Source: Gorsachius magnificus
Lineage: Eukaryota > Chordata > Aves > Pelecaniformes > Ardeidae
Reading direction: 5' to 3'
Assembly: GCA_034008185.1 (NCBI GenBank)
Contig: CM067086.1
Span: 41,124,507-41,188,506 of the forward strand
DNA length: 64,000 nt
Shown here piece by piece: positions 48,639 through 59,965 of this stretch. The notes below the pieces were generated by a model that was not told where the DNA came from, searched no databases, and worked only from the letters and a program-made list of their open reading frames with translations. Within the stretch, counting starts at the first letter, position 1; each line of letters starts with the position of its first letter. The position numbers and the translations under genes are program-made.

Positions 48639-48664
48639 CCCACCCCTCCCTACCCCCACCCCCC
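48639..48664 (-). other. strong G-quadruplex motif
   Basis: Five C runs on the plus strand (CCC, CCCC, CCC, CCCCC, CCCCCC at 48639-48641, 48643-48646, 48648-48650, 48653-48657 and 48659-48664) are separated by 1-2 bases. On the minus strand this gives five G runs with very short loops, the best quadruplex candidate in the window. It stands alone in AT-rich DNA, with no promoter features nearby. Confidence 0.8.
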
Positions 48665-51600
48665 TGAAGAACAAATCCTGTGGGAAGGAGCAGATGTATA
48701 AACCAGATGAAAATAATTGGGAAAGGAAAAGGAACAGGCTCATAAAATAGATAAAAACTTACACTAAGACAACCACTTACCTAGTGTCAGTTTTCCATTC
48801 ACTCTGTGTCTTTTTAAGGGGAGGACACAATGTGTGTCTTCAAATCCATTGATTCCAGTCCAATTAAGAAGTGATATAGTACTTCCTGGGTTTTGGACAA
48901 AATTTTATTTTGATAGGTTTTAAGTTACTGAAACTAAAAAAGCTATAAAAGACAGTTTAAAAGGATTAAGCAACTTGAATTTGAAAAGCAAATTTTACTA
49001 AAAATTCTTTTAATTCCTGGAGCTTTTGGTGAAGTATCATAGATGAACTACTGGAAATAATAAAACACATTCGTAATTGTGTTGCATAACTTTTTCTTTA
49101 ATTAACCAGTACATTCTTCATAACTACTTTGTTATTCCATTGAAAGTTTCAGTTTAATTTCTCAACCATGGATTTCCCAGTAATGAATACATGCTCTGTA
49201 CCAGTGACCAGAAGATGGACATCTAGAATAATAGGCATTCGTGTACACAAAAAATAGATTTGAAATGCCATTGTTAGCTTTGTAAGTTGATTATCATATA
49301 TTGCATTATGCATCTTACGTGTAGCCCTTTGTGACAAATTTGTTCTGATACTTTATTGCTGTGATACTTAGTTGGTAATGGCACAGCATTAATGATTCCC
49401 TTAGCTTTACTAAACCAAGATAAAATACCTTTCCACATATGCTGCAATTCCATCTGAGATTTATTTCTTCTTCCCATCTGTGAAGGTGGATGAGACACCT
49501 AAATTTTGGATCATATGATGGCTTATGTTGAGGTAGACTGGTGACATCATTTACTTTCTCTGGATACCCTTTCCAAATCAGAGGGCAACATCTCTGCTTT
49601 CATCACTCTGGGTGCCTATCATTCATCTCTCTTTAGATCAGGACCTGAATACATATCTATGCCTTAGGTCCTCAATGTACATGTCAGGCAGAGGAATTCA
49701 CTCTTGCTGGAGATATCTTTCAAAACTTAGAATCGGTCATAAATGGGATAACAAAGAACAATCAGTGGAAAAAAACCATGTCCATCAAAAGGTATTAAAT
49801 ATGAAGTAAAAGAATTAATAAAAAAAAAGCTTCTGTGGATGCTAGCATACAGAAACACTGGCATTTCCTTCTGAGCCTAAGGTCGGTTACACTGTACTTC
49901 CCTGGCATTGCATCTTCTGTTGTTCAGTTTAGCCCCTCAGTCAGTGCCCCTATCTTTTCTAAAACACAGCTTTTAAGCATTTCCAAATTACTTGTTCTAT
50001 CTCGTAGGAAAGCCCCAAGGTTTTAAGATGACAATCTCACCTCTTCCTCTAAAACCACCCCGATTATCACATTCACTTGTGTTGTTGTTTCATGAGCATT
50101 TGGGATTGTTCCTAGAAATAACAAAAGATAAATTTTAATGTAGAATCTACTTTACACCAAGAAAAATGTATTAGAAATTGTATTGTAATTTCTATAGACC
50201 TTTTTTCTGCTTTGAAACAAAAAAAAGTTAAAACTCTGGAAAAGAATACTTAAAGGATTATAGCCACGCTCACGTTGCAAACTGCTTTGCACATACAGTC
50301 ATCTGAGACAAGTCAGACAACTCTACTTCTTATGCTCTCTCATCTGAAATGATCGTATATTTTGTTGATTCCTATGGGGATGAATATTAACCAACCCTAT
50401 GTGAAGCTTCTATGAAATTAGCCTGATATGGTTACATATTTTGTGAATAAAACAGATAAAGTTCTTTTTGGTGGGGTGTTTACAAACTTTCATATTTATG
50501 TAGATCTGCTCAGGCTTTGCTAATTAAAGTCTGACTTCTTTGGCAGTCATAATTAGAGCTCTTCAAGATCAAAAAAGTGAAACATGAGCTCTGTTTTTTT
50601 TATAATTCTTCAGACAGCAGATTACCTAAAAGGGTGCAGTGGGATGGCCCTATGTCCGCCTCTGCTTCCAAGCATACAGAAAGGTGCTGCTCAGAAAAGT
50701 CAACAAAATTAAATACAAAAACAAGGATTTTGAGGCTAATTGAGAAAAAGCCTTTATAACTGAGTAATAGTTTGGGAGAATTAATTAAAAAGTTCAGAAT
50801 AGTTTTTAAAACTAGTTTTAAAACTCTTATCAAAGCAACAGAATTTAAAAACTCTTGATCTGAATTTTACCAAACTTACCACAAAACCAATTTATGTTGG
50901 AAGGTGGAATGCAAAGTATCACAAAAGTATTTTAGGGGGAATTGATTATTGTGCTGGTGATATGTGCTTTCACTCCTAGTGATCAAGGAATACTGCTTCT
51001 GTTTAATTAGAACTCTGTCTTTGTGAGTAGAAAGTCACTGTGAACACCGGTCTCTGGTCGTTCTGTGCTCCAATAGCTTAGAACTGAGTTTAAGAGGAAA
51101 TCCTCTCTCTTCAGGATGCATGAAATCATTGTTAGGCAGTCTACGTTTTTCTTTTCCATAGTTTTCCACTCTTCCTAGCACAATTGCAACTGCTCTTGAG
51201 CTTGCATTAAGCATGCTTAGACTGCCCCCAAGACACACTGAAAGGGATGTGGTTCTTCCGTCACCTCATGCACAGCCAGATTAGTCATCCAGGGAAGAAA
51301 TTTAAAGAGGAATTAGTGAGCAGTTAGAATTTTTTCCTTGTTAATAGCTTGTTATGGAATAATCCTATGCCAGGAATAGACATGTAAGTCTGGATAGTAA
51401 AAGTCATGCTTCCAATGCCATGGAAAGTAAAAGATTTTAGTAGACAGATACCTCTGCTCCAGCACTACAAAAGTGCATGTGCGAAAATAATCTTTCTATC
51501 TTCTTGTCACTATTAACAGTCATTATTTAATACAAATATTGGTTCAGTGAACTTTATGATTAACCAAAGTTGTGCAATCCAACCTTAAACTTTGTCAATT

Positions 51601-52934
51601 AAATGTAGACCGTACAAAATATGAAGAGATGTTTGTTCACACCAGTAAAACACGAGAAGTTTTGAAGAAAAATTTAGCCTGGGTTTGGAACTTGTTGCCT
51701 TTGTGACTCCTGTTGCAGTTTGGTATGCATGCTTCAGCCTTCTCCGCATCCTAATTTCCCTACTTTATTTATTTCATGCATGTAGTACTTTCTTTCTGTA
51801 AAGAGTCTGCATTTAAAACAGAACCCACATTTTTAAAAAAGATGCACAGCCAGATCTTTAGGTCTGTGAAGGTTGTTGAACTACTTTGATTTACAGATGT
51901 TGTGAGATATAAATCCTAAATCCAAGATTTCTGTGAGCAGCTGAGCTGTGGCTGTGGATGGTTCCATCCATGGGGTGAGAGATGGGGAGATGGCTAGCTG
52001 TGAATTATGTGATGGAAGCCATTTCAGTATTTATAGTTTATTTTTAAATTTTAGAATAAAATAACACAGAGGCCTGCTTTTTACTCCAACTGGTTCAGTC
52101 TATGTCTTCCTTTCTTCTATTGTCATGCCAACAATGCATTCAGTACAAGAGGCTTTGTGCTGTCATTGCGCTGTGAGATTGCCATGTTTTTGAAAGGTAT
52201 CAATGTGATATGCAGTTGTATACCCAAAATGATATATTTCTACTGATGCAGATAGGTATCAAGAAATCTTGCAAGCTCAAGTAAAATAATGAGGCAATGA
52301 AGCCAGAAGAACAAGTAAAATAAGTTTGTTTCCATTATTCTGGATTTATCTCAATATTCTTGTCTCATCCCTCAAAATGTAAAGAATGATAGTTAGGGAA
52401 ATGAATGAAAGTGCATATTTAACATCTATTCAGTTACCAAAAAGAGTCGCAGTATGGCTACCAAAAGCATAATGGTTTTCTGTGTAACCTATTTATGCTG
52501 GTTGTAAAATTAGGAACTGTCGTTACTACCCACATCACCTAATGAAGACACATATATCAAGGAGTTCTGCTGTAAAACTGTCAATGAACTGAACGGCATG
52601 AAAGTACTACAAGATATTTGTCTACATGTATGCTACCCACCAGGATGCAGGCATTGATGCAGGATTTGAAGTTAAAGATGCCGTTTTAAAAAGTGTTGTG
52701 CTGTCTTCGTGCACTTTATTCAAGTTACTCACATGCTAAGAACCCTGCAATTAACAATTAACATCATAGAACTGGAAGCGATATTCAGTATGTAATGGAT
52801 ACAACTTAAAATGCGAGGGGATTGTAAAGGAAGGGTATGGGGCAGGAAACAGAAAATGAACCGGAAGGCAAATTGCAAATGGTGATGTGTTCAGACAACG
52901 TGTGGAAAATATAACACAGTTTAGATGGAAGAAT
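48665..52934. other. single-copy DNA, nothing recognised
   Basis: No gene or repeat supported. All open frames are under 80 codons and lack family motifs. Confidence 0.5.
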
Positions 52935-53071
52935 GAAAGGACCTAAAGGATTTAGTAGGATTAGTAGGATAGTAGGATTAGATTTAGGATTCCTAGGCAT
53001 GGTGGTGTTGGGTTGATGGCTGGACTCTATGATCTTGGAGGTCTTTTCCAACATTAATGATTCTATGATTT
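52935..53071 (+). mobile_element. CR1 LINE 3' tail with internal microsatellite
   Basis: The 3' UTR of a CR1 of the same type as at 1-1159: GGCATGGTGGTGTTGGGTTG, then GATCTTGGAGGTCTTTTCCA, ending in ATGATTCTATGATTT (53057-53071). Its upstream part is GGACCTAAAGGATTTAGTAGG, equivalent to the end of the reading frame in other copies. Between these blocks lies an expansion of TAGGAT-type units that other copies lack. Confidence 0.88.
52951..52993 (+). repeat. AGTAGGATT-type microsatellite inside CR1
   Basis: Units of the form TTAGTAGGA, TTAGTAGGAT, AGTAGGATTAGAT, TTAGGATTCC occupy about 43 bp where other CR1 copies go directly from TTTAGTAGG or similar to GCATGGTGG. It appears to be slippage seeded by the CR1 sequence TTTAGTAGG. 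Confidence 0.8.
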
Positions 53072-55175
53072 CAGGGAAGGTTTTTGGGTTTTCCTGGGTT
53101 TTTTTGCTTTTTGCGATGCACTTATAGAGACTACTATGCAGCAATGCCTAGCAGGCCAAAATTGTGAATTTCCTTTTTGTTTCTGGTAGCTTGTAAGTGC
53201 AATGACCATAAAAAGCACAGTGTTAACTGATAGCAATCATAATGGGAATACTGATAATCTTTATAGTGCTATATATTTTGTTTGGTTCCACAAGCAAGGC
53301 TAAAGTTTTTCTCAGAAATATAAGTACAATTCTAGTTTAAGCAAACATTTGATAATGTATCTGGGGGCAGAGTAAGGACAAAAGGATCATCTTTAAGTCT
53401 GTCTGCAAAAAGGAAAGTTAAAGGCGTCTTAAGTTGCTAGAAAATGTAATGGGCTCTTTTTTTCATGAAATAAGCATTACTGCTTATAGTAGGCATCACT
53501 ACAGCTATAGAAAAGATGAGACAATGCAAAGAGAAGCAAAATGATTTAGAATCAGATGGCTGATACAGAAAAATATAAGACTGACTAAGCACCTAAAACT
53601 TCTAAAAGAATATTATGCTGACGTGTTTGGTCAGTCACTATACAAACTGAAGTTAGTATAAAAAAAGCAAGTACAGCAGTTGGTCTATTACCAACTTCAG
53701 TTGCAGTGCAAAGCAGAAGTCCTGAAGAAGACTTTTCTCTTAAGTTGTGAGCATCTGTGTCCTTGAATACCTTAGAGAAAAGAGGAGGATGTAGAAAATA
53801 CTGGCTCTACAGCAGTCACCATTTGTAATTATGAGCTATTGCCTGAATCTATTAGCAATGAAGCCACCTGTTTGCCCAGTATAAATAGCTCAGAATTTCC
53901 TGCACGGAAATTACATGAAGCATCAATAAGGAATGATATTACATTTTTAGGTCAATATGACTATCATTACTTGGCATTTATCTTTTCTTACTGATATCAT
54001 GTTTGGCAGCCAGTATCATAGAAGACTAAGAAATAGTTGCTCTGTATTTTGTTTTCATTGGTGTTAAATTAGCCTGTTCAGTAATGGCAATCATCCATTC
54101 TGCTTGTTTTAGTGGATCCTTGGTATTTCATTTTTCTTATCATGTGTTGTAAAGAGAGCAATACATAAAGATGGACTAGTTGTGTGATGGTTCCGGACAT
54201 GTTAGACCATCAGGGTCTTTGGATGTATATGTTTTTGTACACGCTTTAAAAGGGGGCAGAATGAACTTCACCTCTTCTCTCTGCTGTGGGTATGCCTGGC
54301 TTTGGCACTAAGACAGGAAAGGGAGGGAAGGTTCCTGCAGCCCTGTGCCCTCTTCTCCAAGCTCTAGCTTTCTCTGGTCGCATGGCAAAGACAGCCTGGA
54401 CCTAAGAAGAAGCCCCAGCTTGCAGTAGATGCCTACGTTTGGTTATACTCAGACGCGATTGCTGGCTTTGTGCTCTTAAAATATTAATTTTATGGTTTCT
54501 TGGCCTTTTTTTGTAGTCACTGCTGCCTCTGAAACATAACTGCCTATTAGTCACTTTGTATTTTTAAAAGATATAATTTAACTGTAGAGGCTGAAGTTTG
54601 AAGTACCTGTTCCAGCAACTAGCATGGATATCTGGGATACTACAGCACTACCTTATGAGTAGCAATAACTTTGGTATCTCAGATGTGTTTACAAATGCTG
54701 ACTTTTTAATGTTGTGTTTACTTCATTCCAGTTTCAAATAAGATGAATAACATGTTCAGATAAATCTCTCATATCTTCCTAATTCCTGAGTAATATTTAG
54801 TTCTTATCCCCACATTTCAAAGCATTTACATTATGTGTAGCCTCTTTTTCAGTAGTATTTTTCACTGAATTCTGCATGTTGTCATCACCATGTACAATAA
54901 AACCTTCTACAGGGACTTGGGATATATTTGAATAAACAATTCATTTCCAGAGTTCTTGGACATTTGAATACTTATTTTAATGATTATTGTATCCTTCAAA
55001 TTTGAGTCACAGAAAATTACGTACCAATTTTATTTACTATATATAAGGCAAATTTGAAATTAACACTGCTGTATGAAATGCAGAACATACTTAAATAGTT
55101 TATGTCAAATAGTATCATCAGAGGTGCATTAGAAACTAATGTGCAGACCATGCAACATAACTGTTTTTTATTCAG
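53072..55175. other. single-copy DNA, nothing recognised
   Basis: No gene or repeat supported. If the exon at 55176 is real this is intron sequence upstream of it. Confidence 0.5.
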
Positions 55176-55258
55176 TTATAGGTGCCCAGCGCAGGAGAAG
55201 TCCCAGTGCCCTTGCCATTGAAGTATTCGAATCACATTTGGGAAGTCATATTTTACAG
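55176..55258 (+). CDS. candidate 83-nt coding exon of an unknown gene
   Basis: An acceptor CTGTTTTTTATTCAG (55161-55175) precedes 83 nt that end at TTTTACAG|GTAAAA, a good donor. One frame stays open through the donor and encodes [20 protein letters not shown] followed by ILQ. The composition is unlike the flanks: more GC, several CpGs (CAGCGCAGG, ATTCGAATC), codon-like third positions. The exon would start after the first base of a codon and end on a codon boundary. A second AG at 55180-55181 gives an alternative 77-nt exon. I do not recognise the protein, although the segment looks like a serine/arginine-rich linker followed by a helix. A second frame is also open ([17 protein letters not shown]), so chance cannot be excluded. 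Confidence 0.45.
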
Positions 55259-58200
55259 GTAAAAAACTGGCTTTTCCAAGAAAAATCAAAATAACTGGCT
55301 AGTCATATTTCTGCCAATAATTTGAATAGTATTTCTGTCAGCACTTATATTAATGAGATTTATTTTTTTTTAAGCTTATATTTCCTTCTTTTTAGAAAGT
55401 CCATGGTTGGGAGAATGTTAATGAGAGGGAGGGCAAGTATTATTTAGCTGAATCACAATATTTTGTTGTTTCGACTGTACAGTAAGTGTTTGTTCTCAGA
55501 AATCCTTTATGTATTTGTGTGTATGCGTGCATAAAACAGTATTTTGTTTTGGTATTTTCATTTGCCTTATGTGTCACATACAGATTTAGGGGATTTTTCC
55601 CCCACTTTGGTTTATGAGCATTGCTTTCTTCTGTGATATCCCAGTTGTCACAATTATGTATCACAAATTTGCAACAATCTGCAAAGAGAAAAAAAATGAA
55701 CAGCAGTACGCTTCTTAGGTCTCCTTAGCTATGAGATAAAAACTAATCTGATCTTTGTCAAGGAATTTAGTCACACTGTACAAGTCGTTATATTCCAGGA
55801 AGATTAAACCGAAAAACAGTGACCTGATGGAAACGGTCTTACGCATGCTTTGTTTTGTCAGGGTTACTACAACCTTTCTTAGGTGGCGGAAATCAAACGT
55901 GGAGCAGAAGCAGTTAAGAACAAATGTGTTGGTTTTGTCAGCGAGGCAAAAGCCCAGAGCTACGGAAATAAAAAAACCACATAGTCTTTTCTAAGTGTGG
56001 CACTGAATAACAGCTCTTATTTAGCAATGTACACAGCTTCTCAATGCAAATATATTGCTTAGTGTATTATCTTTTGAGAGGTACGAAAGAGGTAAATTAG
56101 GATATTATCATGAGAAATATTCCACTTAATTTGAAATGATTGAGAGCTATCTCTCTGTACTAACTCAGCTGTGGCATTCAAAAGCACTATGGATAATGTC
56201 AGATTTTTCACATCTTTATAAAGTAACTAAATGCAGAATAACAACAAAGATAATTTTAGGAAAACATGAAATTAACAACTAGAATGAATTTCTCTTTGAA
56301 ACAAAAATCATGAATGAAGTGATTTACTTGTACACCCTTGGCAGAGGCCTAGGTCAAGTTTTTGATTCTGTAAGCAAATATTTGTGTTATCATTACAATA
56401 TCAGAGATATCTGCACCAGTATCTGCAGTACTCTGTTTGCATATTAGACAGAAATGCTGTTATGCTGTCTTGTAAGTGTAGAAAAAATGAAGAAATAGCA
56501 GTTTTGTGGTATTTCAGCTTATGTAATTTGTCAGTGTGTTGTTCTGAGTACGTAAGCATGTACCATGTATCCTAAAGATACAGTTTTTACAATATGAATT
56601 ATAACAAATATCTAGATAAAACCTCACTGGGACTGATTTATATACACTCCTTAAGTATTAGGTATGACCCTTTATGACTGAAAAAGAAAAAACCTAGGAT
56701 GGCTACATTGAAAACTACCTGACATTTGAAATCTTCACTTATTGCATATTAAAACAATTAGTGATTATATTACTTATTTAAGCTAGATTCCCCTTTTGCT
56801 TTTTATTTTTGTACTTATATGTGATAAATTAAGGTGTTTTCAGGATATAACTTTATCATAGTACTAGTAAAAGCCCTATATTTCACTTGTACCCATAACT
56901 GTGGATTTTCAGTCAAAATTACCATCAGCATCGTATTGAATATCTGTTGAGGTGTGGCCTTTTCAGAGAGGGTGGTGCTTTTACCAAATTACTCCCATTA
57001 ATCTCTCGATTGATAATAGAAAGTTCCACTCTGACATTTAAAAGAGAATAGACTGTTGATGATGGATAAAGGACGAAATGAATTAATAAGGTGGCAAGTT
57101 TATCATGATATGTTAAAATCTTGTCTTATTTTAGCAGAGTAATCAACACTTGGAAGGAAAATCTAGATTATGCATTCAAATGCACCACTTTGAACAGGTC
57201 TGAGTGAACTTCAAAGTACTGCCTTGTGGTCTAATAGGTAGAAAGATAATCTCCAGAAGACAAAGTGATTTTTAAAACAACAATCAGACAGATTCTGTGG
57301 TGGAATACAGTTCTAACAAGTTCTCATTTAGTCTGCTGCTCCTAGAAATTATTTTCAAAGCAGTATTGTGATAAGTATTGTTTGCAGGTGAAGTAAACAA
57401 GCTTGATTATACCTTGGGAATACCTGTGTTTGATTTCAGAGTCTGCTATCTAAGGAAGCTGAATTAATAGTTTGTTTAATCCCTTTTGCTATTAATATCT
57501 TGAAGACTGGGTTAAGTGTAAGCTCAGAAATTAAGGAGCCTCTCTAATGCTTCTAATATTTTGATACTTCAAAATTTATTGACAGACACATGAGAAGCAT
57601 AATATAGTATATTTTTTTAAAAGTGGATATAGTTTATTATAGTGATGATGTAAAAACAGAAATGGAGGTGCATCTTCTGATATAGTACATCTTGAATCTA
57701 CAAGCAAGTAGTGTCAGTTAGTCACATCAAAAAATTGCCAAGCCACAGCCAATTGCTGGATGTCATGCCGCAGAGATTCCCACAGTAGGTTTGAAGCCAC
57801 TATCCTCTGTGTGCTTGTGGAAAAAAAGGCACCACAAAACATGGATGCCCAAACACTATTATATCAGAATCTTGACATCGGGGCAAAAAGTCTTTTAAAT
57901 GTTTTCCAAGTAAAATCACCTGAATGATGAAAAGTAGAAATGTTTGTACTAGAGGAGAAAAATAGATGATAGCAATACATTAATTAATTTTTGAAAAGAT
58001 TTTTGATTTGCCAAGTCGTGTGCTTTGTTATCTTCTAAATTCTTCTGAAAAGTGATGTTATAATGAGAGTAGACTTCAGTAAAGACATCTTCAGTTTTAT
58101 GTTTCTGTGTATATATCTTATGTTTGTTTGTATAATAAATCCAGTAAAAAATATTACTTATGGTACCAGCTAGTCAAAAAATTTGCTGAAACTGGTTGTA

Positions 58201-58340
58201 AAAATTAGCAAGAAGTTTATAATTTTTTTCAAGGCCCCTGGATTTTTTTCTAGACTTCATTGCTATTGAGGTGTGGAAAAGGGTCAGTAACCCCATATTC
58301 TTCATATAATCAGGAATGATCAGGAAATGTAGGACTAAAT
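55259..58340. other. single-copy AT-rich DNA, nothing recognised
   Basis: No repeat or second exon was recognised, though small exons cannot be ruled out by eye. The 79-codon frame at 55755-55994 lacks motifs and splice context. Confidence 0.45.
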
Positions 58341-58368
58341 ATAGAGAAAAGGAAAAGTTAGTGAATAT

Positions 58369-58626
58369 ATTTGCATATGCAAATTAGCTTAATTGATACT
58401 GCTTGCCTCTACAGGGATTTTTCATTACAAACTGGAGTGCTACATTGTTCAGCTCATATTGAGTAATTTAGTAACTAATGAGACCAGTTTGCACTAATTT
58501 GCATATGATAAATGAGCTTAATTGCAGTAAATAACTTGGAGGCATAATTACTTAATTTTCCTGTGTTGCATGGCTTTTAAGTTCACGTATGAACAACTCA
58601 AGATAATTTTGCATATTTAAATTAGT
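58369..58626. promoter_or_regulatory. candidate enhancer: repeated POU-octamer/homeodomain module
   Basis: The 16-bp perfect palindrome ATTTGCATATGCAAAT (58369-58384) is two facing POU octamers (ATGCAAAT). AGCTTAATTG follows at 58386-58395. The same order recurs about 128 bp further on: ATTTGCATATG at 58497-58507 and the identical AGCTTAATTG at 58515-58524, with nearly the same spacing (17 and 18 bp start to start). A third, weaker version, TTTTGCATATTTAAATTAG, lies near 58607-58625. CATAATTACTTAATT sits between. POU-domain factors bind the octamer and LIM/Antp-type homeodomains bind TAATTG. The surrounding 300 bp are repeat-free. Regulatory function is inferred. Confidence 0.5.
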
Positions 58627-58640
58627 TGCTTTTAAAATTC

Positions 58641-59536
58641 TTGAACAAAAAAGAACACACCTTGCAATTTGAACTGTAAAACAATTATAAGTAAAATGTA
58701 CAGTATTTTCAAATAAAATGTAATATTTAAAAAAAATATATTTATTCCTTTAAAAATACCAAGGACTTCTTAAAGAATAAATATTTGGAATTAAACGCAA
58801 CGGAATAGTTTTAAAGTCAGAATAGGATAGAAAGATGGTATTTGTAATAATAATAGAACTGTGTGTCTGAACTGTAGTGAGTGGTACGCATTTTGTATTC
58901 CTGCATAAAAGAGTGATAACTTTCATAATTGCATTCTTTGCTTAGGCAGTGCCTATTCAACTGTTAAGAAACTATAACACTTTCATATAGCATTATATTA
59001 CTGTACACAATAACTTAGACACTTAGTTGCCTTAAATTGTTTATACTGGGTCCTATCTCTACCTAGTTTTGTGTGAAGAAATCCTTAAGTCGGAGAGATA
59101 CTGAAGTGTCAGTGCAACAAAGATGTCTCTTTTTTTCTCTTTTTTTTTTTGTAGACTTGGTCAATAGTGAGCACTGTCATGAATAACCATTGTGATGGAA
59201 GTTTCTACCATGACTTCTGGGGAAAAAAAAAGTAAAACCCAAACCAAACCCAAAATCAAAATAGATGAAAGATGCCATTTAATTTCTGCTATGTACATTA
59301 CATACTTTTTATAGAATTGATAGAATTGAATTATTGAACTAGACAGGGAAAAAAGCTCAAACACCCAACTACCAAACTCATGAACAATTCAGTCCCATAG
59401 CAAGATCTGTTATGCACCTGTGATTTACAAGTGGATGACAATCACTGAATTCTCCATCTGTGCTATAAAAGGGCCCCATCTACCTTCCTATAAGCTTTTC
59501 GTAAGCTTTGTTGAACGTTATCTTGGAAACTTTATC
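58641..59536. other. single-copy DNA, nothing recognised
   Basis: No gene seen. T-rich runs near 59129-59151 and an AAACCCAAACC-type run near 59236-59254 are simple sequence. Confidence 0.5.
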
Positions 59537-59965
59537 AGAGAATCACAGAATCAGTTAGTTTGGAAAAGCCTTTTAAGATCATCAAGTCCACCACTAAACC
59601 ATGTCCCTAAGCACCACATCTACATGTCTTTTTAAATACCTCAAGGGTTGGGGACTCCACCACTTCCCTGGGCAGCTGGTTCCAATACTTGACAACCCTT
59701 TCGATGAAGAAATTTTTCCTAATGTCCAATCTAAACCTCCCCGGCACAACTTGAGGCCATTTCCTCTTGTCCTGTTACTTGTTACTTGGCAGAAGAGACC
59801 AACACACACCTTGCTACAACCCCCTTTCAGGTAGTTATAGGGAGTGATAAGGTATCTCCTCAGCCTCCTTTTCTCCAGACTAAACAACCCCAGTTTCCTT
59901 AGCCATTCCTCACAGGACTTGTGCTCCAGACCCCTCATCAGCTTCATTGCCCTTCTCTAGGTACA
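59537..59965 (-). mobile_element. CR1 LINE 3' fragment, minus strand
   Basis: Read on the minus strand, the sequence starts within the CR1 polymerase C-terminus (complement of CATTGCCCTTCTCTAGGTAC near 59945-59964) and ends with the octamer terminus, seen on the plus strand as AGAATCACAGAATCA (59539-59553). It is a 5'-truncated insertion of about 430 bp, the commonest form of CR1 in birds. It belongs to the same general type as the copy at 1-1159. Confidence 0.93.
59594..59947 (-). pseudogene. CR1 reverse-transcriptase C-terminal remnant
   Basis: The minus-strand frame reads MRGLEHKSCEEWLRKLGLFS, then [40 protein letters not shown] and ends [11 protein letters not shown], the C-terminus of CR1 polymerase. 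It is open for 117 codons but has lost frame in the middle: the segment following RGG reads [15 protein letters not shown] and [12 protein letters not shown] where the family has DIRKNFFTERV and [12 protein letters not shown], so compensating indels have shifted the frame and later restored it. No catalytic motif is included. It is non-functional. Confidence 0.9.

Noticed and set aside
52752..52775. ACATCATAGAACTGGAAG as a CR1 end on the minus strand
   Set aside because: Only a few bases resemble the octamer terminus and no CR1 UTR sequence follows.
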